Below the pieces are notes generated by a model. It saw only the letters and a list, made by a program, of their open reading frames with translations, was not told the DNA's origin and did not search any database. Made by a program: the position numbers and the translations under genes. A DNA stretch of 64,000 bases from an uncultured Devosia sp. (GTDB taxonomy: Bacteria > Pseudomonadota > Alphaproteobacteria > Rhizobiales > Devosiaceae): contig NZ_CAMLHM010000001.1 in assembly GCF_946479885.1 (NCBI RefSeq), positions 248,001-312,000 on the forward strand, in the 5' to 3' direction. Below, piece by piece: positions 50,444 through 60,356 of the stretch (the stretch's first letter is position 1; each line of letters begins with the position of its first letter).

Positions 50444-51774
50444 AGCCCTGGCGTTCCGGCTCGCTGCGCACCAAGCTGACGTGGCGCATGGTGGTGATGC
50501 AGGCACTGGTGCTGATGGCATTCACCGGCATGGCCGCCGTTCCGATCTACCAGTTCCTCAGCGAGGACCAGCGCTTCGACGACGATATTGTCGACGACAT
50601 TGCCGGCTCGATCCATCGCACCGAAACCAGAAGTCTGGAGCTTGTTGTCGACGGCGACCTGCTGGCGGAAGCCACCGCACACCCCGGATTGTGGTTCTAC
50701 GCCGTCGATGCCGAAGGCAGATCCGTGCAAATGGGCGAAGTCCCCGATTCCATCGTGCCCTTGCCGCCCGCCCTGGCGCGGATGACATCAGCCAATCTTG
50801 CCGGCGAGACCGGCGAGGAGACGGTGGCCATCCTGCGGCGCCTCGATACCGATATGGGGCAGTTCTGGATCATCACAGGTGGTGGTCCGGAAATCGGCTT
50901 CGATACGGTTTTCGGCAACCCATTCTTTGGTGGTCTGCTGATCCTGCTGACTGTGGTTTCCCTGGTCGCCATCCCCCCGATCGTCACGAGTCAGTTGCGT
51001 GGGGTCGACGAGGTGGCGGCCGAGGCTGACAAGATCGATGTCGACATGCGGGGTGTCCGCCTGTCATCGGCACATGTTCCGGAGGAGCTGCATTCGCTGG
51101 TTCGAGCGGTCAATTCCGCGCTGCAGCGCCTCGATGACGGCATCGAACGCCGGCAGCGCTTTCTTGCCGATGCGGCCCATGAACTGCGCACGCCTGTTGC
51201 GATCCTCCAGACGCGCATCGAGTCCCTGCCCGAGGGCGACCAGCGCAGCCGGCTGATGCTTGATGTCGCGCGTCTTGCCAATCTGGCCAACCAATTGCTG
51301 GACCTGCAGCGGCTGGACGCAGACCTGGCGCTGTTCGTGCCTGTGAACCTGGTGGATCTGGCCGCGCAGGTTACCGCCGACATGGCGCCGCTGGCCATTG
51401 CGGCGGGCGACGACATCTCCTTCGACGCGGAGGTGGACAGCGTAACCGTGGCCGGAGACCCGGCCTCGCTGTCGCGCGCCATCGTCAATCTGATCCAGAA
51501 CGCCGTGATTCACGGCGGCCAAAACAGTGCGATCCGCGTCGGGGTGGGGCGAGATGGGTCGGTCCGCGTGGCCGATAGTGGCCCCGGTATTGCCGAGGAG
51601 CATCGCCAAGCCATCTTCGAGCCCTTCAACCGCGTCGTGCCGCTCGATCAAGGCGCCGGTCTGGGCCTGTCGCTGGTCAGGGACATCATCGAGCGCCACA
51701 ACGGTCATGTCACGGTCGGCGACGCTCCCGGCGGCGGCGCCCTGTTCGAGATCAGGCTTCCCCTAGCCACCTAA
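50440..51774 (+). CDS. sensor histidine kinase
   Basis: 444 residues. Two membrane helices (about 19-40 and 163-184) bracket a periplasmic sensor domain of about 120 residues; HAMP-like linker; HisKA with His247 in FLADAAHELRTPVAIL; HATPase with NLIQNAVIHGG, DSGPGIAEEHRQAIFEPF and GAGLGLSLVRDIIERHNGH. It resembles TctE/QseC-type kinases and forms a coupled pair with the regulator. The signal is unknown. Confidence 0.92.
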   Translation: MKPWRSGSLRTKLTWRMVVMQALVLMAFTGMAAVPIYQFLSEDQRFDDDIVDDIAGSIHRTETRSLELVVDGDLLAEATAHPGLWFYAVDAEGRSVQMGEVPDSIVPLPPALARMTSANLAGETGEETVAILRRLDTDMGQFWIITGGGPEIGFDTVFGNPFFGGLLILLTVVSLVAIPPIVTSQLRGVDEVAAEADKIDVDMRGVRLSSAHVPEELHSLVRAVNSALQRLDDGIERRQRFLADAAHELRTPVAILQTRIESLPEGDQRSRLMLDVARLANLANQLLDLQRLDADLALFVPVNLVDLAAQVTADMAPLAIAAGDDISFDAEVDSVTVAGDPASLSRAIVNLIQNAVIHGGQNSAIRVGVGRDGSVRVADSGPGIAEEHRQAIFEPFNRVVPLDQGAGLGLSLVRDIIERHNGHVTVGDAPGGGALFEIRLPLAT

Positions 51775-52018
51775 ACTGGTCCCACTGGGTCACATCACCC
51801 GCTGGCAGCGGACAATCCCCTTTGTGGCCCCTTGCGCAGCGTCTGTCGCCAAAACGTCGCCCGACGGCGATCGCCCCGGCCACCATGCCCCGGTGTGCCC
51901 CTGCCCGATTGGCAACGACGCGCAACCTTCGCGCAATCATGGCCCCGCATAGGGGAGGTGCCGGCGACGACGTTCGAGGCGGCGCACTGCACAACACGAC
52001 ATCGGAAGAGAAACTGAC

Positions 52019-53146
52019 ATGAAACCGACCGAAAAACCCATGAAGAACCTGGTGATGGGGCGCCGCGACTTTCTGGGCGGCGCGACAGCACTTGGTGTTG
52101 GCGCCGGATTGTCGGCGCCCGCCATCGTCTCCCGCGCCACCGCGGCGGAGACTTCGGACATCGCGTTGCGAGACCAGGACCTGCGCTTCATCGGTACGGA
52201 AGAGACTTTCTCCACCCATGAACTGATGGTGCTGAACGACCGGCTGTTTCTCGAGGATACCGGTCTTGCCGAAATCGGGGAGCTCCGCATCGGCAGGATG
52301 GATGAGGCGGGGATCAACGTTCAAGTGCTCTCCGCCCACACGCCCGGTGTGCAGAACCTGCCAGGCCAGGAGGGCATCGATTTTGCCTATCGTCTCAACA
52401 AGCTGATTGTCGATGGACCGATGAAAACCTATCCGGGGCGCTTTCAGGCCTTTGCCACGCTGCCGTTGCAGAGCCCCGAGGCCTCGGCGGATGAACTGGA
52501 GCGCGCCGTTCGCGAGGATGGCTTCCTCGGCGCCCTGACCAACGGCATCATCGGGAAGAAATTCCTCGACCACCCCGACTTTGAACCCGTGCTGGCGCGT
52601 GCCGAAGCCCTTGATGTGCCGATCTACATCCATCCGGGCCTGCCGCCCGACGAGGTGTTTCACATCTACTACAGCAATATGCGGCCGGAATATCAGACGG
52701 AGTTCCAGGACCAGGTTCTCAGCATCTCAGCCTATGGATGGCACCAGGAAGTGGTTACCCAGTGCATCCGAATGATCACCTCCGGGGTATTCGACAGGCA
52801 TCCCAAACTGCAGATCATCATCGGCCATATGGGCGAGGGCCTTCCCTTCTTCTACAAACGCATCGTCGAGAAGATGAGCGAGGTGACGGCCAGCAGCCTG
52901 GACAAGCCGTTCGAGCAGTATTTCCATGACAATTTCTGGTTCACAACCAGCGCATTCTTCCAGGACGAACTGCTCGACCTGCTGCTGAAGTCCTTCAGTG
53001 TGGATCGGGTGATGTTCGCGACCGACTATCCGTTTGTGAACATGAAGGACGGAACCGACTGGTTCCGGGCCGTCAACCTGCCACGGGAAGACAAGGAGAA
53101 GATCGCGTTCCGAAATGCCGAAAAGCTGTTCGGCATCAAGGTCTGA
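52019..53146 (+). CDS. Tat-exported amidohydrolase_2 family protein
   Basis: 375 residues. A twin-arginine signal MGRRDFLGGATALGVGAGLS, starting at about residue 14, then an amidohydrolase_2 (ACMSD-like) TIM barrel. Metal and catalytic positions: EETFSTHEL, IYIHPGLPPDEV, IIGHMGEGLPF and MFATDYPFVNM. The first motif is E-x-F-x-x-H instead of the usual H-x-H, as in 2,3-dihydroxybenzoate decarboxylase relatives. It likely hydrolyses or decarboxylates an aromatic or cyclic acid in the periplasm. It may be a target of the two-component system next to it. Confidence 0.85.
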   Translation: MKPTEKPMKNLVMGRRDFLGGATALGVGAGLSAPAIVSRATAAETSDIALRDQDLRFIGTEETFSTHELMVLNDRLFLEDTGLAEIGELRIGRMDEAGINVQVLSAHTPGVQNLPGQEGIDFAYRLNKLIVDGPMKTYPGRFQAFATLPLQSPEASADELERAVREDGFLGALTNGIIGKKFLDHPDFEPVLARAEALDVPIYIHPGLPPDEVFHIYYSNMRPEYQTEFQDQVLSISAYGWHQEVVTQCIRMITSGVFDRHPKLQIIIGHMGEGLPFFYKRIVEKMSEVTASSLDKPFEQYFHDNFWFTTSAFFQDELLDLLLKSFSVDRVMFATDYPFVNMKDGTDWFRAVNLPREDKEKIAFRNAEKLFGIKV

Positions 53147-53285
53147 CGCATCCGCACCGGGCAGAATTTCGTGTCACGGCGGCACGAACGGAGCTCCCTT
53201 TGGCCGTATCGCGAGGGTACAGCCAAAGGATGCCAGACCGAACCTCGGTGCGTTTGACGATCAGTTTCCGATGCTGTCGGCGCCG

Positions 53286-54344
53286 TCAGCGCAGGATGCG
53301 TTTGCCGGTTTCGGCGTCGAACAGGTGCAGGAGGCTGGTGTCGAAGGCAATGCCGATCGACTGGCCCGGGGCGGCGCTGATCCGTTCGCGGAAGACGCCC
53401 ACGAGGTCCTGCCCGCCCAGATTCAGGGTCACCTGGGTTTCGGAGCCGGTTGGCTCGATAACGACGACCTCAGCCATGGTTCCCGACGGGGCGAGGCGCA
53501 GATGCTCGGGGCGGACGCCCAGGGTCACCGGACCATCCTTCATGCCGGCCGGCAGGGTGCCCAGGTCGATACTGGTGCCATCGGCAAAGTGGAACGCGGA
53601 CCCCACGATCGAGCCGCGGATGATGTTCATGGCGGGCGATCCGATGAAGCCGGCGACAAACAGGTTGGCGGGGTGATCGTAGAGCTCTAGCGGCGTGCCG
53701 ATCTGCTCGATATTGCCCGAATGCATGACCACGATGCGGTCGGCCATGGTCATGGCCTCGATCTGGTCGTGCGTAACATAGACCGTGGTGGTCTTGAGGC
53801 GCTGGTGGTTGAGCTTGATCTCGCTGCGCATCTGCACGCGCAGCTTGGCATCCAGATTGCTCAGCGGTTCGTCGAACAGGAAGACGGTGGGATTGCGCAC
53901 GATGGCGCGGCCCATGGCGACGCGCTGCCGCTGCCCGCCGGACAGGTGGCGCGGATAGCGCTCGAGATAGGTGTCGAGCCCCAGAATCACCGCGGCGTCG
54001 GCGACACGACGCTTGATCTCGTCCTTGGGCACCCGAGCCAGGCGCAGCGAAAACGCCATGTTCTCTTCGACGGTCATATGCGGGTAGAGGGCGTAGGACT
54101 GGAACACCATGGCGATGTCACGGTCCTTGGGCGCCAGGTCGTTGACCACCATGCCGGCGATTTCGATCTCGCCGCCGGTAATGTCCTCGAGGCCGGCGAT
54201 CATCCGCAACAGGGTGGATTTTCCGCAGCCGGACGGTCCAACCAGGATCACGAATTCGCCGTCGGCAATGTCGATGGACACCCCGTGCAGCACTTCCATG
54301 TTGCCATAGTTCTTTCGAACATCCCGGATCGTTACGGCACCCAT
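53286..54344 (-). CDS. sugar ABC transporter ATP-binding protein (UgpC/MsmX-like)
   Basis: 352 residues: Walker [11 protein letters not shown]-loop [15 protein letters not shown], signature LSGGQRQR, Walker [26 protein letters not shown], and C-terminal OB domains ([20 protein letters not shown]). It is divergent from the binding protein and fused permease, which lack an ATPase of their own, so it very likely powers them. It could also serve other importers. Confidence 0.92.
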   Translation of the reverse strand: MGAVTIRDVRKNYGNMEVLHGVSIDIADGEFVILVGPSGCGKSTLLRMIAGLEDITGGEIEIAGMVVNDLAPKDRDIAMVFQSYALYPHMTVEENMAFSLRLARVPKDEIKRRVADAAVILGLDTYLERYPRHLSGGQRQRVAMGRAIVRNPTVFLFDEPLSNLDAKLRVQMRSEIKLNHQRLKTTTVYVTHDQIEAMTMADRIVVMHSGNIEQIGTPLELYDHPANLFVAGFIGSPAMNIIRGSIVGSAFHFADGTSIDLGTLPAGMKDGPVTLGVRPEHLRLAPSGTMAEVVVIEPTGSETQVTLNLGGQDLVGVFRERISAAPGQSIGIAFDTSLLHLFDAETGKRILR

Positions 54345-54522
54345 CTTGTCCTCCCCAGATGATGGTCGACGCTCACTCGGCCCGCATTACCGGGGCCGTT
54401 GGTGAGCCAAAAAACACGCGGCACGACAACCTCTGACGGCGCTCCACCCTCCCTGGCGAAACAGGCGTCACGTTATCGCATCCTGACGTCGTGTCTAATG
54501 GGATGGTTGGGCCCCATCAAGT

Positions 54523-54603
54523 CTTTTGTGGGACAAAAGGTTGACTCGGCGACCAATGATCTCCTAATCCTTGGTATATTCACTGCCAATGATGGGACAA
54601 AAG
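54523..54603. promoter_or_regulatory. candidate operator region: palindrome CTTTTGT-GGG-ACAAAAG and a repeat half-site
   Basis: CTTTTGTGGGACAAAAG (54523-54539) has perfect 7-base arms. TGGGACAAAAG recurs at 54593-54603, 64 bases downstream. Both lie in the 393-base gap (54345-54737) between the divergent ATPase and binding-protein genes, which is otherwise empty. The GntR/FCD regulator at 58227 is the likely binder. Confidence 0.55.
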
Positions 54604-54737
54604 ACCACGTGGCGGGTGGAGCGTGTGATGGAGCGGGAGGCTCCGTCACCGGGAGGATGAGGCGCATCGCGACATCGTTTTCACGCCGCCAATGGTCGCG
54701 AGCGCTCAGCCATGTTTCAACAGGAGGAGACGGAAGC

Positions 54738-56138
54738 ATGACGTCGAATAAGTTCACCCGCCGGGATATCTTGAAGACCGGCGGTGCCGCGGGCCTTGGC
54801 CTGCTGGCCGCAGGCAACGGCCTGCCCGTGTTTGCAGAGGAAGCCGCGCCGGAACTGGATCTGCCGCAGGGTGCCGCCGGCAAGCTGACGGTCATTCACC
54901 GCACTGAATATTTCGAGGCCGCGCAGAACCTGTTCCGCGACACGGTCACCAAGTTCGCCGCCGCCAATAATACCGAGCTCGATATCTCCACGACCAATCC
55001 GGAATCGTTCGGCGATTTCCTGGGCAAGATGTCGGCGGCGGTGAAGGCCGGGAACCCGCCCGACCTGGCCTATACCAGCAACGTCTCGGTGCCCCAGATG
55101 CACCTTTTGGGCCTGCTCGAAGACGTCAACGACGTGGTCGAGGAAGCCATCAGCAAATACGGCAACGTGATGCGCGGCATCAATGCCGAGAAGTCCGGCA
55201 AGATTGACGGCCGCTGGGTCGCCATCCCCTTCATCGCCAACACGACGGGCACCTACTTCCGTGGTGACAAGCTGAAGGAAAAGGGCATCGATCCGGCAAC
55301 GCTCGACACCTGGCCCAAGCGTCGCGAGGCAGCTCTCGCCATCTCCGACCCGGACAATGAATTCTGGGGCTGGGGCCTCACGGTCAACCAATCCGGCGAC
55401 GGCTGGGGCGTGGCATCGGGTATCCTCAATGCCTTTGGCGGTCACTTTACCGACGAGACCGGCACCAAGGTGGAGTTCGACTCTCCCGAAACTGTTGCCG
55501 CCTTCGAGTTCATCCGCGAAACCTATGATCGCAACGGCAAATATGCCGCCATGTTGCCGCCGGGCGTGGAAAGCTGGGGCGACACCTCCAACAACGAGGC
55601 CTATCTGGCCGGCAGCATCGGCTATACGCACAATGCCTTCTCGGTCTATGCCGCAGCCAAGCGCGACAATAACCCGGTCTTTGCCAATACCCTCCTGCTG
55701 CGACAGCCCAATGCCAACAATGGTGACAGCCGCGACGGTGGTGCCGTGGGTGGCTGGCTGACGATCTTCAAGGGTGCGCCCAATGCGGACCTGGCCAAGA
55801 AGCTGGCGCTGGATCTGCTTGATCCGGCCAATTTCACGCCCATGTCCTCGATCGCCGGGGGGCTGTTCATGCCGGCTTACGAGAACCTGTGGACCGACGA
55901 ACTGCTCTCGGGCGACCCCAACTACGCGACCATCAAGGACCAGGTCAGCATAGCCGAGCCGTTCATCGGCGCCTCCTGGCCGGCTCAGCCGGCCGCCCAG
56001 ATCGACGCCATCCGCGCCCAGGGCGTGCTGGAACAGTCGATGGGCAATGTGATTGCCGGCCGCATGTCGCCGCAGGAAGCGGTGACCGACGCGCACAACA
56101 AGATCGTCCAGATCTTCGAAGAAGGCGGCATCATGTAG
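54738..56138 (+). CDS. sugar ABC transporter substrate-binding protein, Tat-type signal
   Basis: 466 residues. Signal MTSNKFTRRDILKTGGAAGL, with RRDILK being a twin-arginine motif, cleaved around PVFAEE. The receptor domain fits SBP_bac_1 (LTVIHRTEYFEAAQNLFRDT, AAVKAGNPPDLAYTSNVSVP, IPFIANTTGTYFRGDKLKEK). The start at 54738 follows GGAGGAGACGGAAGC. It serves the fused permease encoded 130 bases downstream. The downstream sugar-acid dehydratase suggests an acidic sugar or oligosaccharide as ligand. Confidence 0.92.
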   Translation: MTSNKFTRRDILKTGGAAGLGLLAAGNGLPVFAEEAAPELDLPQGAAGKLTVIHRTEYFEAAQNLFRDTVTKFAAANNTELDISTTNPESFGDFLGKMSAAVKAGNPPDLAYTSNVSVPQMHLLGLLEDVNDVVEEAISKYGNVMRGINAEKSGKIDGRWVAIPFIANTTGTYFRGDKLKEKGIDPATLDTWPKRREAALAISDPDNEFWGWGLTVNQSGDGWGVASGILNAFGGHFTDETGTKVEFDSPETVAAFEFIRETYDRNGKYAAMLPPGVESWGDTSNNEAYLAGSIGYTHNAFSVYAAAKRDNNPVFANTLLLRQPNANNGDSRDGGAVGGWLTIFKGAPNADLAKKLALDLLDPANFTPMSSIAGGLFMPAYENLWTDELLSGDPNYATIKDQVSIAEPFIGASWPAQPAAQIDAIRAQGVLEQSMGNVIAGRMSPQEAVTDAHNKIVQIFEEGGIM

Positions 56139-56150
56139 CCGCAGAAAACC

Positions 56151-56222
56151 GCGCGGCGAGCCGGGTGTCCTGGCCCGCCGCGCATTTCGACCCGAGCCTG
56201 TGCCGCCTTTGGCCGCGCGGCC
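56151..56222 (+). terminator. hairpins between binding-protein and permease genes
   Basis: GCGCGGCG (56151-56158) pairs with CGCCGCGC (56176-56183), then ATTT. A second palindrome GGCCGCGCGGCC (56211-56222) is followed by a T-rich stretch. They probably attenuate read-through so that the receptor is made in excess. Confidence 0.5.
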
Positions 56223-56268
56223 GGTTTCTTGTTTGCGACGGGGGACATGACCCCGCTGGAGTATTGGC

Positions 56269-58230
56269 ATGGAAGATCGGATGACCCTGACGCTGGCAGC
56301 GGCACGGCCGCGGCCCACCCGCAAAAAGCGCCTGGAGGCCTTGTTCGGCCGGGACTGGAAAGTCGGCTACCTGTTCGTGCTGCCGCTCGTCCTCATCATG
56401 GCTTTGCTGATCTTCTGGCCATTCGTCAGCGCCATCTTCATCAGCACGACGTCGCTGAACTTCCTGACGGGCGAAACCGCCAATGTCGGACTGCGCAATT
56501 ATGCGCGCCTGTGGACCAACAGCGACTTCCTGCAGTCGATGCAGAATACGATCCAGTTCACCTTCTGGTCGCTGCTGCTCAAATTCATCATCGGCATGAC
56601 GGTGGCGCTCATCCTCAACAGCCGCATGCCGTTCCGAAGCCTGCTCAGCGGCATCATGCTGCTACCCTGGATCGTGCCGGAAATCGTCACGGCACTGGCC
56701 TGGAAAAGCATCTACGACCCGATGTTCGGCGGGCTCAACCCGATCCTGCAGGGCGTTGGCATCATCGATCATCCACTGGGCTGGCTGTCGGACCCCAACA
56801 TGGCCATGGGCAGCATCATCTCGGTCAATATCTGGAAGGGCATTCCCTTCTTCGTGCTGCTGCTGCTGGCAGGCCTCAAGGCGATCGACCGCGAGCAGAT
56901 CGAGGCCGCGCAGGTCGATGGCGCCAACGCGATCCAGCGCTTCCGTAATGTCACCCTGCCCGGCCTGCGCTACGTGATCGTGGTCACCTTGCTGCTGTCG
57001 TTCATCTCCACCTTCAACCAGTTCGGCCTGCCCTTCCTCATGACGGGTGGCGGACCGAGCGGGGCCACCAAGCTCTATTCGATCCTGGCCTATGAGAAGG
57101 CCCTGGGTTCGCTGCAATATGGCCCGGGCATCGCCATCGCCTTCAGCGTTGCGCCGCTCATGGCCATCCTGATCTGGCTGCTTGCCCGCTTCATGCGCCA
57201 CGACGACAAGCGCGACGGCGCGCCTGAACGTGGCCCTGGGATTGCCGACCGCCTGCTGGCCGGTGGCACCTGGCTGGTCAATGTCATCATCGACCTGGCC
57301 TTCCTGCCGATCCAGCTGGTGTTTGCGGGTATCGAATGGGCGGTGCGCCGGGTGCGGGTGGCCACGGGCCGCTCGCCCGTGCAGCCCATCTTCAAGCAGA
57401 CGGCGCGCTCCAATGCCGGGCCGCTGGCGCGACTGCTGGTGCTGACGCCGCTGCTGGCCTTTGTGATCTTTCCCTTCTACTGGATCGTGACCACGTCGCT
57501 CAAAACGACAGCGCAGATCAGCGAGCGACGCTCGATCTTCTGGCCCGAGCCCTTTACCAGCGACCAATACACGTCCCTGCTCCGCGACACGCCATTCCTG
57601 ACCTGGCTGATGAACTCGGTATTCGTCGCGGCGCTGAGCACGCTGGTCTCGGTGGCCCTGGCCTCGCTGGCGGCCTATGCGCTGTCACGGCTGCGGTTCC
57701 GCGGCGCGGGGCTGCTGACCACCCTGCTGCTGATCACCTATCTGCTGCCGGGCACGCTGTTGTTCATCCCGCTCTACCAGACGCTGACCTCGATCGGCGT
57801 CATCAACAGCCATGCGGCCCTGATCATCACCTACCCGACGTTCCTCTTGCCCTTTGCCACCTGGGTATTGATGGGGTATTTCAGGTCCATTCCGGTCGAG
57901 CTCGAAGAAGCAGCACGCATCGATGGCGCAAGCCGGCTCTATATCTTCTGGCGTATCACACTGCCGCTTGCGGCGCCTGCCATCCTGTCGGTGACCCTGT
58001 TTGCCTTTACCAATGCCTGGAACGAGTTCCTCTTTGCCTTCGTCTTCATCACCAGCGAGTCGCTGCGCACCCTGCCGATCGGGCTGCAGTCACTCGTGGT
58101 CGGTGATATCCTGCCCTGGGGCAAGCTGATGGCGGCCTCGCTGCTGACGGCCATTCCGGTGGCAGTGCTCTATGTCTATGCGCAGCGTTTCCTCGCCGAA
58201 GGGCTGACTGTCGGGGCTGTGAAGGGATGA
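56269..58230 (+). CDS. fused sugar ABC permease (MalF-MalG in one polypeptide)
   Basis: 653 residues carrying two complete permease domains. The N-terminal half (about 30-310) is MalF-like with AAQVDGANAIQRFRNVTLPG as coupling loop. The C-terminal half (about 390-653) is MalG-like with AARIDGASRLYIFWRITLPL and ends GLTVGAVKG. Between them lie about 80 residues with an extra hydrophobic stretch (WLVNVIIDLAFLPIQLVFAG), enough to bring the second half into the correct orientation. No stop or ribosome site lies between. The gene overlaps the GntR regulator by ATGA. Confidence 0.9.
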   Translation: MEDRMTLTLAAARPRPTRKKRLEALFGRDWKVGYLFVLPLVLIMALLIFWPFVSAIFISTTSLNFLTGETANVGLRNYARLWTNSDFLQSMQNTIQFTFWSLLLKFIIGMTVALILNSRMPFRSLLSGIMLLPWIVPEIVTALAWKSIYDPMFGGLNPILQGVGIIDHPLGWLSDPNMAMGSIISVNIWKGIPFFVLLLLAGLKAIDREQIEAAQVDGANAIQRFRNVTLPGLRYVIVVTLLLSFISTFNQFGLPFLMTGGGPSGATKLYSILAYEKALGSLQYGPGIAIAFSVAPLMAILIWLLARFMRHDDKRDGAPERGPGIADRLLAGGTWLVNVIIDLAFLPIQLVFAGIEWAVRRVRVATGRSPVQPIFKQTARSNAGPLARLLVLTPLLAFVIFPFYWIVTTSLKTTAQISERRSIFWPEPFTSDQYTSLLRDTPFLTWLMNSVFVAALSTLVSVALASLAAYALSRLRFRGAGLLTTLLLITYLLPGTLLFIPLYQTLTSIGVINSHAALIITYPTFLLPFATWVLMGYFRSIPVELEEAARIDGASRLYIFWRITLPLAAPAILSVTLFAFTNAWNEFLFAFVFITSESLRTLPIGLQSLVVGDILPWGKLMAASLLTAIPVAVLYVYAQRFLAEGLTVGAVKG

Positions 58231-58979
58231 ACGATCCGTCTCGGATGGCGGCGGCCGGCAATGCGCTGAACGCCTCCATCGTGCGCAACTCGATCCCGTC
58301 TGCTGTTGACGCCATGGTGCTCAACATCCGCGGCCTCATCACCGATGGCGGGCTGGGCGTAGGGGACAGCCTGCCCACCGAGCGGGAGTTGTGCGAACGG
58401 TTCCAGGCCAGCCGGAACACGGTGCGCGAAGCCATGCGCATCATGAAGGCCTATGGCATCGTGTCGGTGCGCCCGAAGGTGGGCGCCATCATCGTCGACG
58501 ATCGGATGGAACGGGCGCTGGACCTGTTCTCGTTCAACACGCTCAATATTTCGCGGCGGACGTTCGACGACATCCAGGGCTTCCGCAAGCTGATCGAGGT
58601 TGGCTCGGTCGACGCCATTTTCGACCAGATGCGACCCGACGACATCGCCGAGATGCGCGCCATCAACGCCCAGATGCGGGCCGCAGGGTCGATTGAGGAG
58701 GCATCGGAGATGGATTTCCGTTTCCACCTCCGACTGGTGTCGATCCTGGACAACCGGGCCGTGCGCGACGTGTACCGGATCATGAAGCCGGTCATTATCC
58801 GCATCATGGAGCGGGCCAAGCAGTTGCAGGATTTCACGGTCGACACCTACGACCAGCACGCCGCCGTGGTGGACGCCTTGGCGATCCGAGACCGCATTCG
58901 ATACCAGTATGCATTGCAGTCCCACCTGCAGGTGGGCATCACGACATTTGAGACCCCTCAGGACATCACGCCGGCATAA
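58227..58979 (+). CDS. GntR family regulator, FadR/FCD type
   Basis: 250 residues: winged helix (VGDSLPTERELCERFQASRN, TVREAMRIMKAYGIVSVRP) then an all-helical FCD ligand domain (FRKLIEVGSVDAIFDQM, EMDFRFHLRL, DQHAAVVDALAIRD). The His and Asp residues of this domain normally bind a metal with an organic-acid effector. It is coupled to the permease gene. It likely controls the transporter through the 54523 palindrome, with a sugar acid as ligand (inference). Confidence 0.9.
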   Translation: MNDPSRMAAAGNALNASIVRNSIPSAVDAMVLNIRGLITDGGLGVGDSLPTERELCERFQASRNTVREAMRIMKAYGIVSVRPKVGAIIVDDRMERALDLFSFNTLNISRRTFDDIQGFRKLIEVGSVDAIFDQMRPDDIAEMRAINAQMRAAGSIEEASEMDFRFHLRLVSILDNRAVRDVYRIMKPVIIRIMERAKQLQDFTVDTYDQHAAVVDALAIRDRIRYQYALQSHLQVGITTFETPQDITPA

Positions 58980-59089
58980 CGGGCGTGCGCGAGCAGTCGA
59001 GCGGGTCGCAAGGCCGCCGCTCCATCCTGACAGTATTTTTAGACGAGAGGCGGCGTGGCGGGAGGTCGCGCCGGATTGGGAGAAGCCAA

Positions 59090-60247
59090 GTGAAGATCAC
59101 ATCGGTCAAGACGGCGGCGACGAGCGGCCATTGCATGCATCTGTGGGTCCGTATCGAGACGGATGCAGGGATTACGGGCCTTGGTGAATGCGTCCATGGC
59201 GGGCATCAGGCCATCGCCATCATCCAGCACGAGCTGGCGCACAAGCTGGTCGGCCGCGATCCCTTTGCCATCGACGCCATCTTCGAGGAAATCCGCCGCA
59301 GCCTGGTATTCGAGGGCGGCTTTGCCGGTGCGTTGATCACCGCGCTGACGGGCATCGAGATCGCGCTCTGGGATCTCAAGGGCAAGGCCCTCAAGGTGCC
59401 GATCTATGAGCTGATGGGCGGCAAGTTCCGCGACGACATCCGCGTATACTGCGATTGCGAAGTCTCGCCCGGCATGAATATGGGCGAAGTGCAGGCGGTG
59501 GTCGACGAGGTGCTGGAGGCCGGCTTCACCGCGCTCAAGGTCGATCTCGATATCCGCGCCTATGGCCATACCGGCAGCGAGACGGGTTGGTACGAGAAGG
59601 ACAAGTTCAACATGACTCCCAACAAATGGGAGCATAACCGCATGGTCGAACTGGCCGGCATGGTGGTGGAAGCCGCGGGGCCGTCAGTGGACGTGGCCAC
59701 GGACCTGCACACCAGGCTCGACAAGCACAGCGCCATCCGCCTGGCCCGCGACCTCGAACCGCTCAAGCTGATGTGGCTGGAAGAACCGGTGCCACCCGAG
59801 AATATCGACGTGATGGCGGAGATCACGCGCAGCACGTCGACGCCAATCTGTGCCGGCGAGAACCTCTACCTGCGCCACGGCTTCCGCAAGCTGCTCGAGC
59901 AGCAGGCGGTCGACATCATCATGCCCGATATCCCCAAATGCGGCGGGCTGTCGGAATGCCGCAAGATTGCCGAGCTGGCCGATCTCTATTCGATCCCCTT
60001 TGCGCCCCACAATGTCTCCTCGCCCATCGGCACGATGGCATCGGCGCAGGTCTGCGCCACCATTCCCAATTTCCTGGTGCTGGAGTTCCACTGGTTCCAT
60101 CGCGACTACTGGTCGACGATCACCGATGGCGGCGAGATCATCAAGAACGGCAAGATCGCCATGAGCGACCGGCCCGGCATCGGGCTCGAGCTCAATGAAG
60201 AGGTGGCCAGAGCGCATCAATATCCGGGCACGACCTGGTTCGCGTGA
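59090..60247 (+). CDS. enolase-superfamily sugar-acid dehydratase (mandelate racemase family)
   Basis: 385 residues from GTG 59090, preceded by GGGAGAAGCCAA. Capping domain KITSVKTAATSGHCMHLWVR. Barrel residues: Asp and His in VATDLHTRLD, Glu in MWLEEPVPPEN, Glu in CAGENLYLRH, the general base His in FAPHNVSSPIG and Glu in LVLEFHWFHRD. The DxH plus APHN pattern fits mannonate/gluconate/galactonate-type dehydratases, not muconate lactonising enzymes. It dehydrates an acid sugar to a 2-keto-3-deoxy acid. It is the catabolic gene of this transporter cluster. Confidence 0.87.
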   Translation: MKITSVKTAATSGHCMHLWVRIETDAGITGLGECVHGGHQAIAIIQHELAHKLVGRDPFAIDAIFEEIRRSLVFEGGFAGALITALTGIEIALWDLKGKALKVPIYELMGGKFRDDIRVYCDCEVSPGMNMGEVQAVVDEVLEAGFTALKVDLDIRAYGHTGSETGWYEKDKFNMTPNKWEHNRMVELAGMVVEAAGPSVDVATDLHTRLDKHSAIRLARDLEPLKLMWLEEPVPPENIDVMAEITRSTSTPICAGENLYLRHGFRKLLEQQAVDIIMPDIPKCGGLSECRKIAELADLYSIPFAPHNVSSPIGTMASAQVCATIPNFLVLEFHWFHRDYWSTITDGGEIIKNGKIAMSDRPGIGLELNEEVARAHQYPGTTWFA

Positions 60248-60356
60248 CGCCCGGCGGGAATCCAACACGCGCGATATCGATAGAGGGGCTCGGAGTCGCG
60301 CGGCGGGCGCTGGTGTCAAAAGCACCGGCGCCCTGACTTTTCCGGTCAGCCGCGTC

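Noticed and set aside
56139..56268. Small RNA or riboswitch between receptor and fused permease
   Set aside because: Only simple GC hairpins are visible; no riboswitch consensus was recognised.
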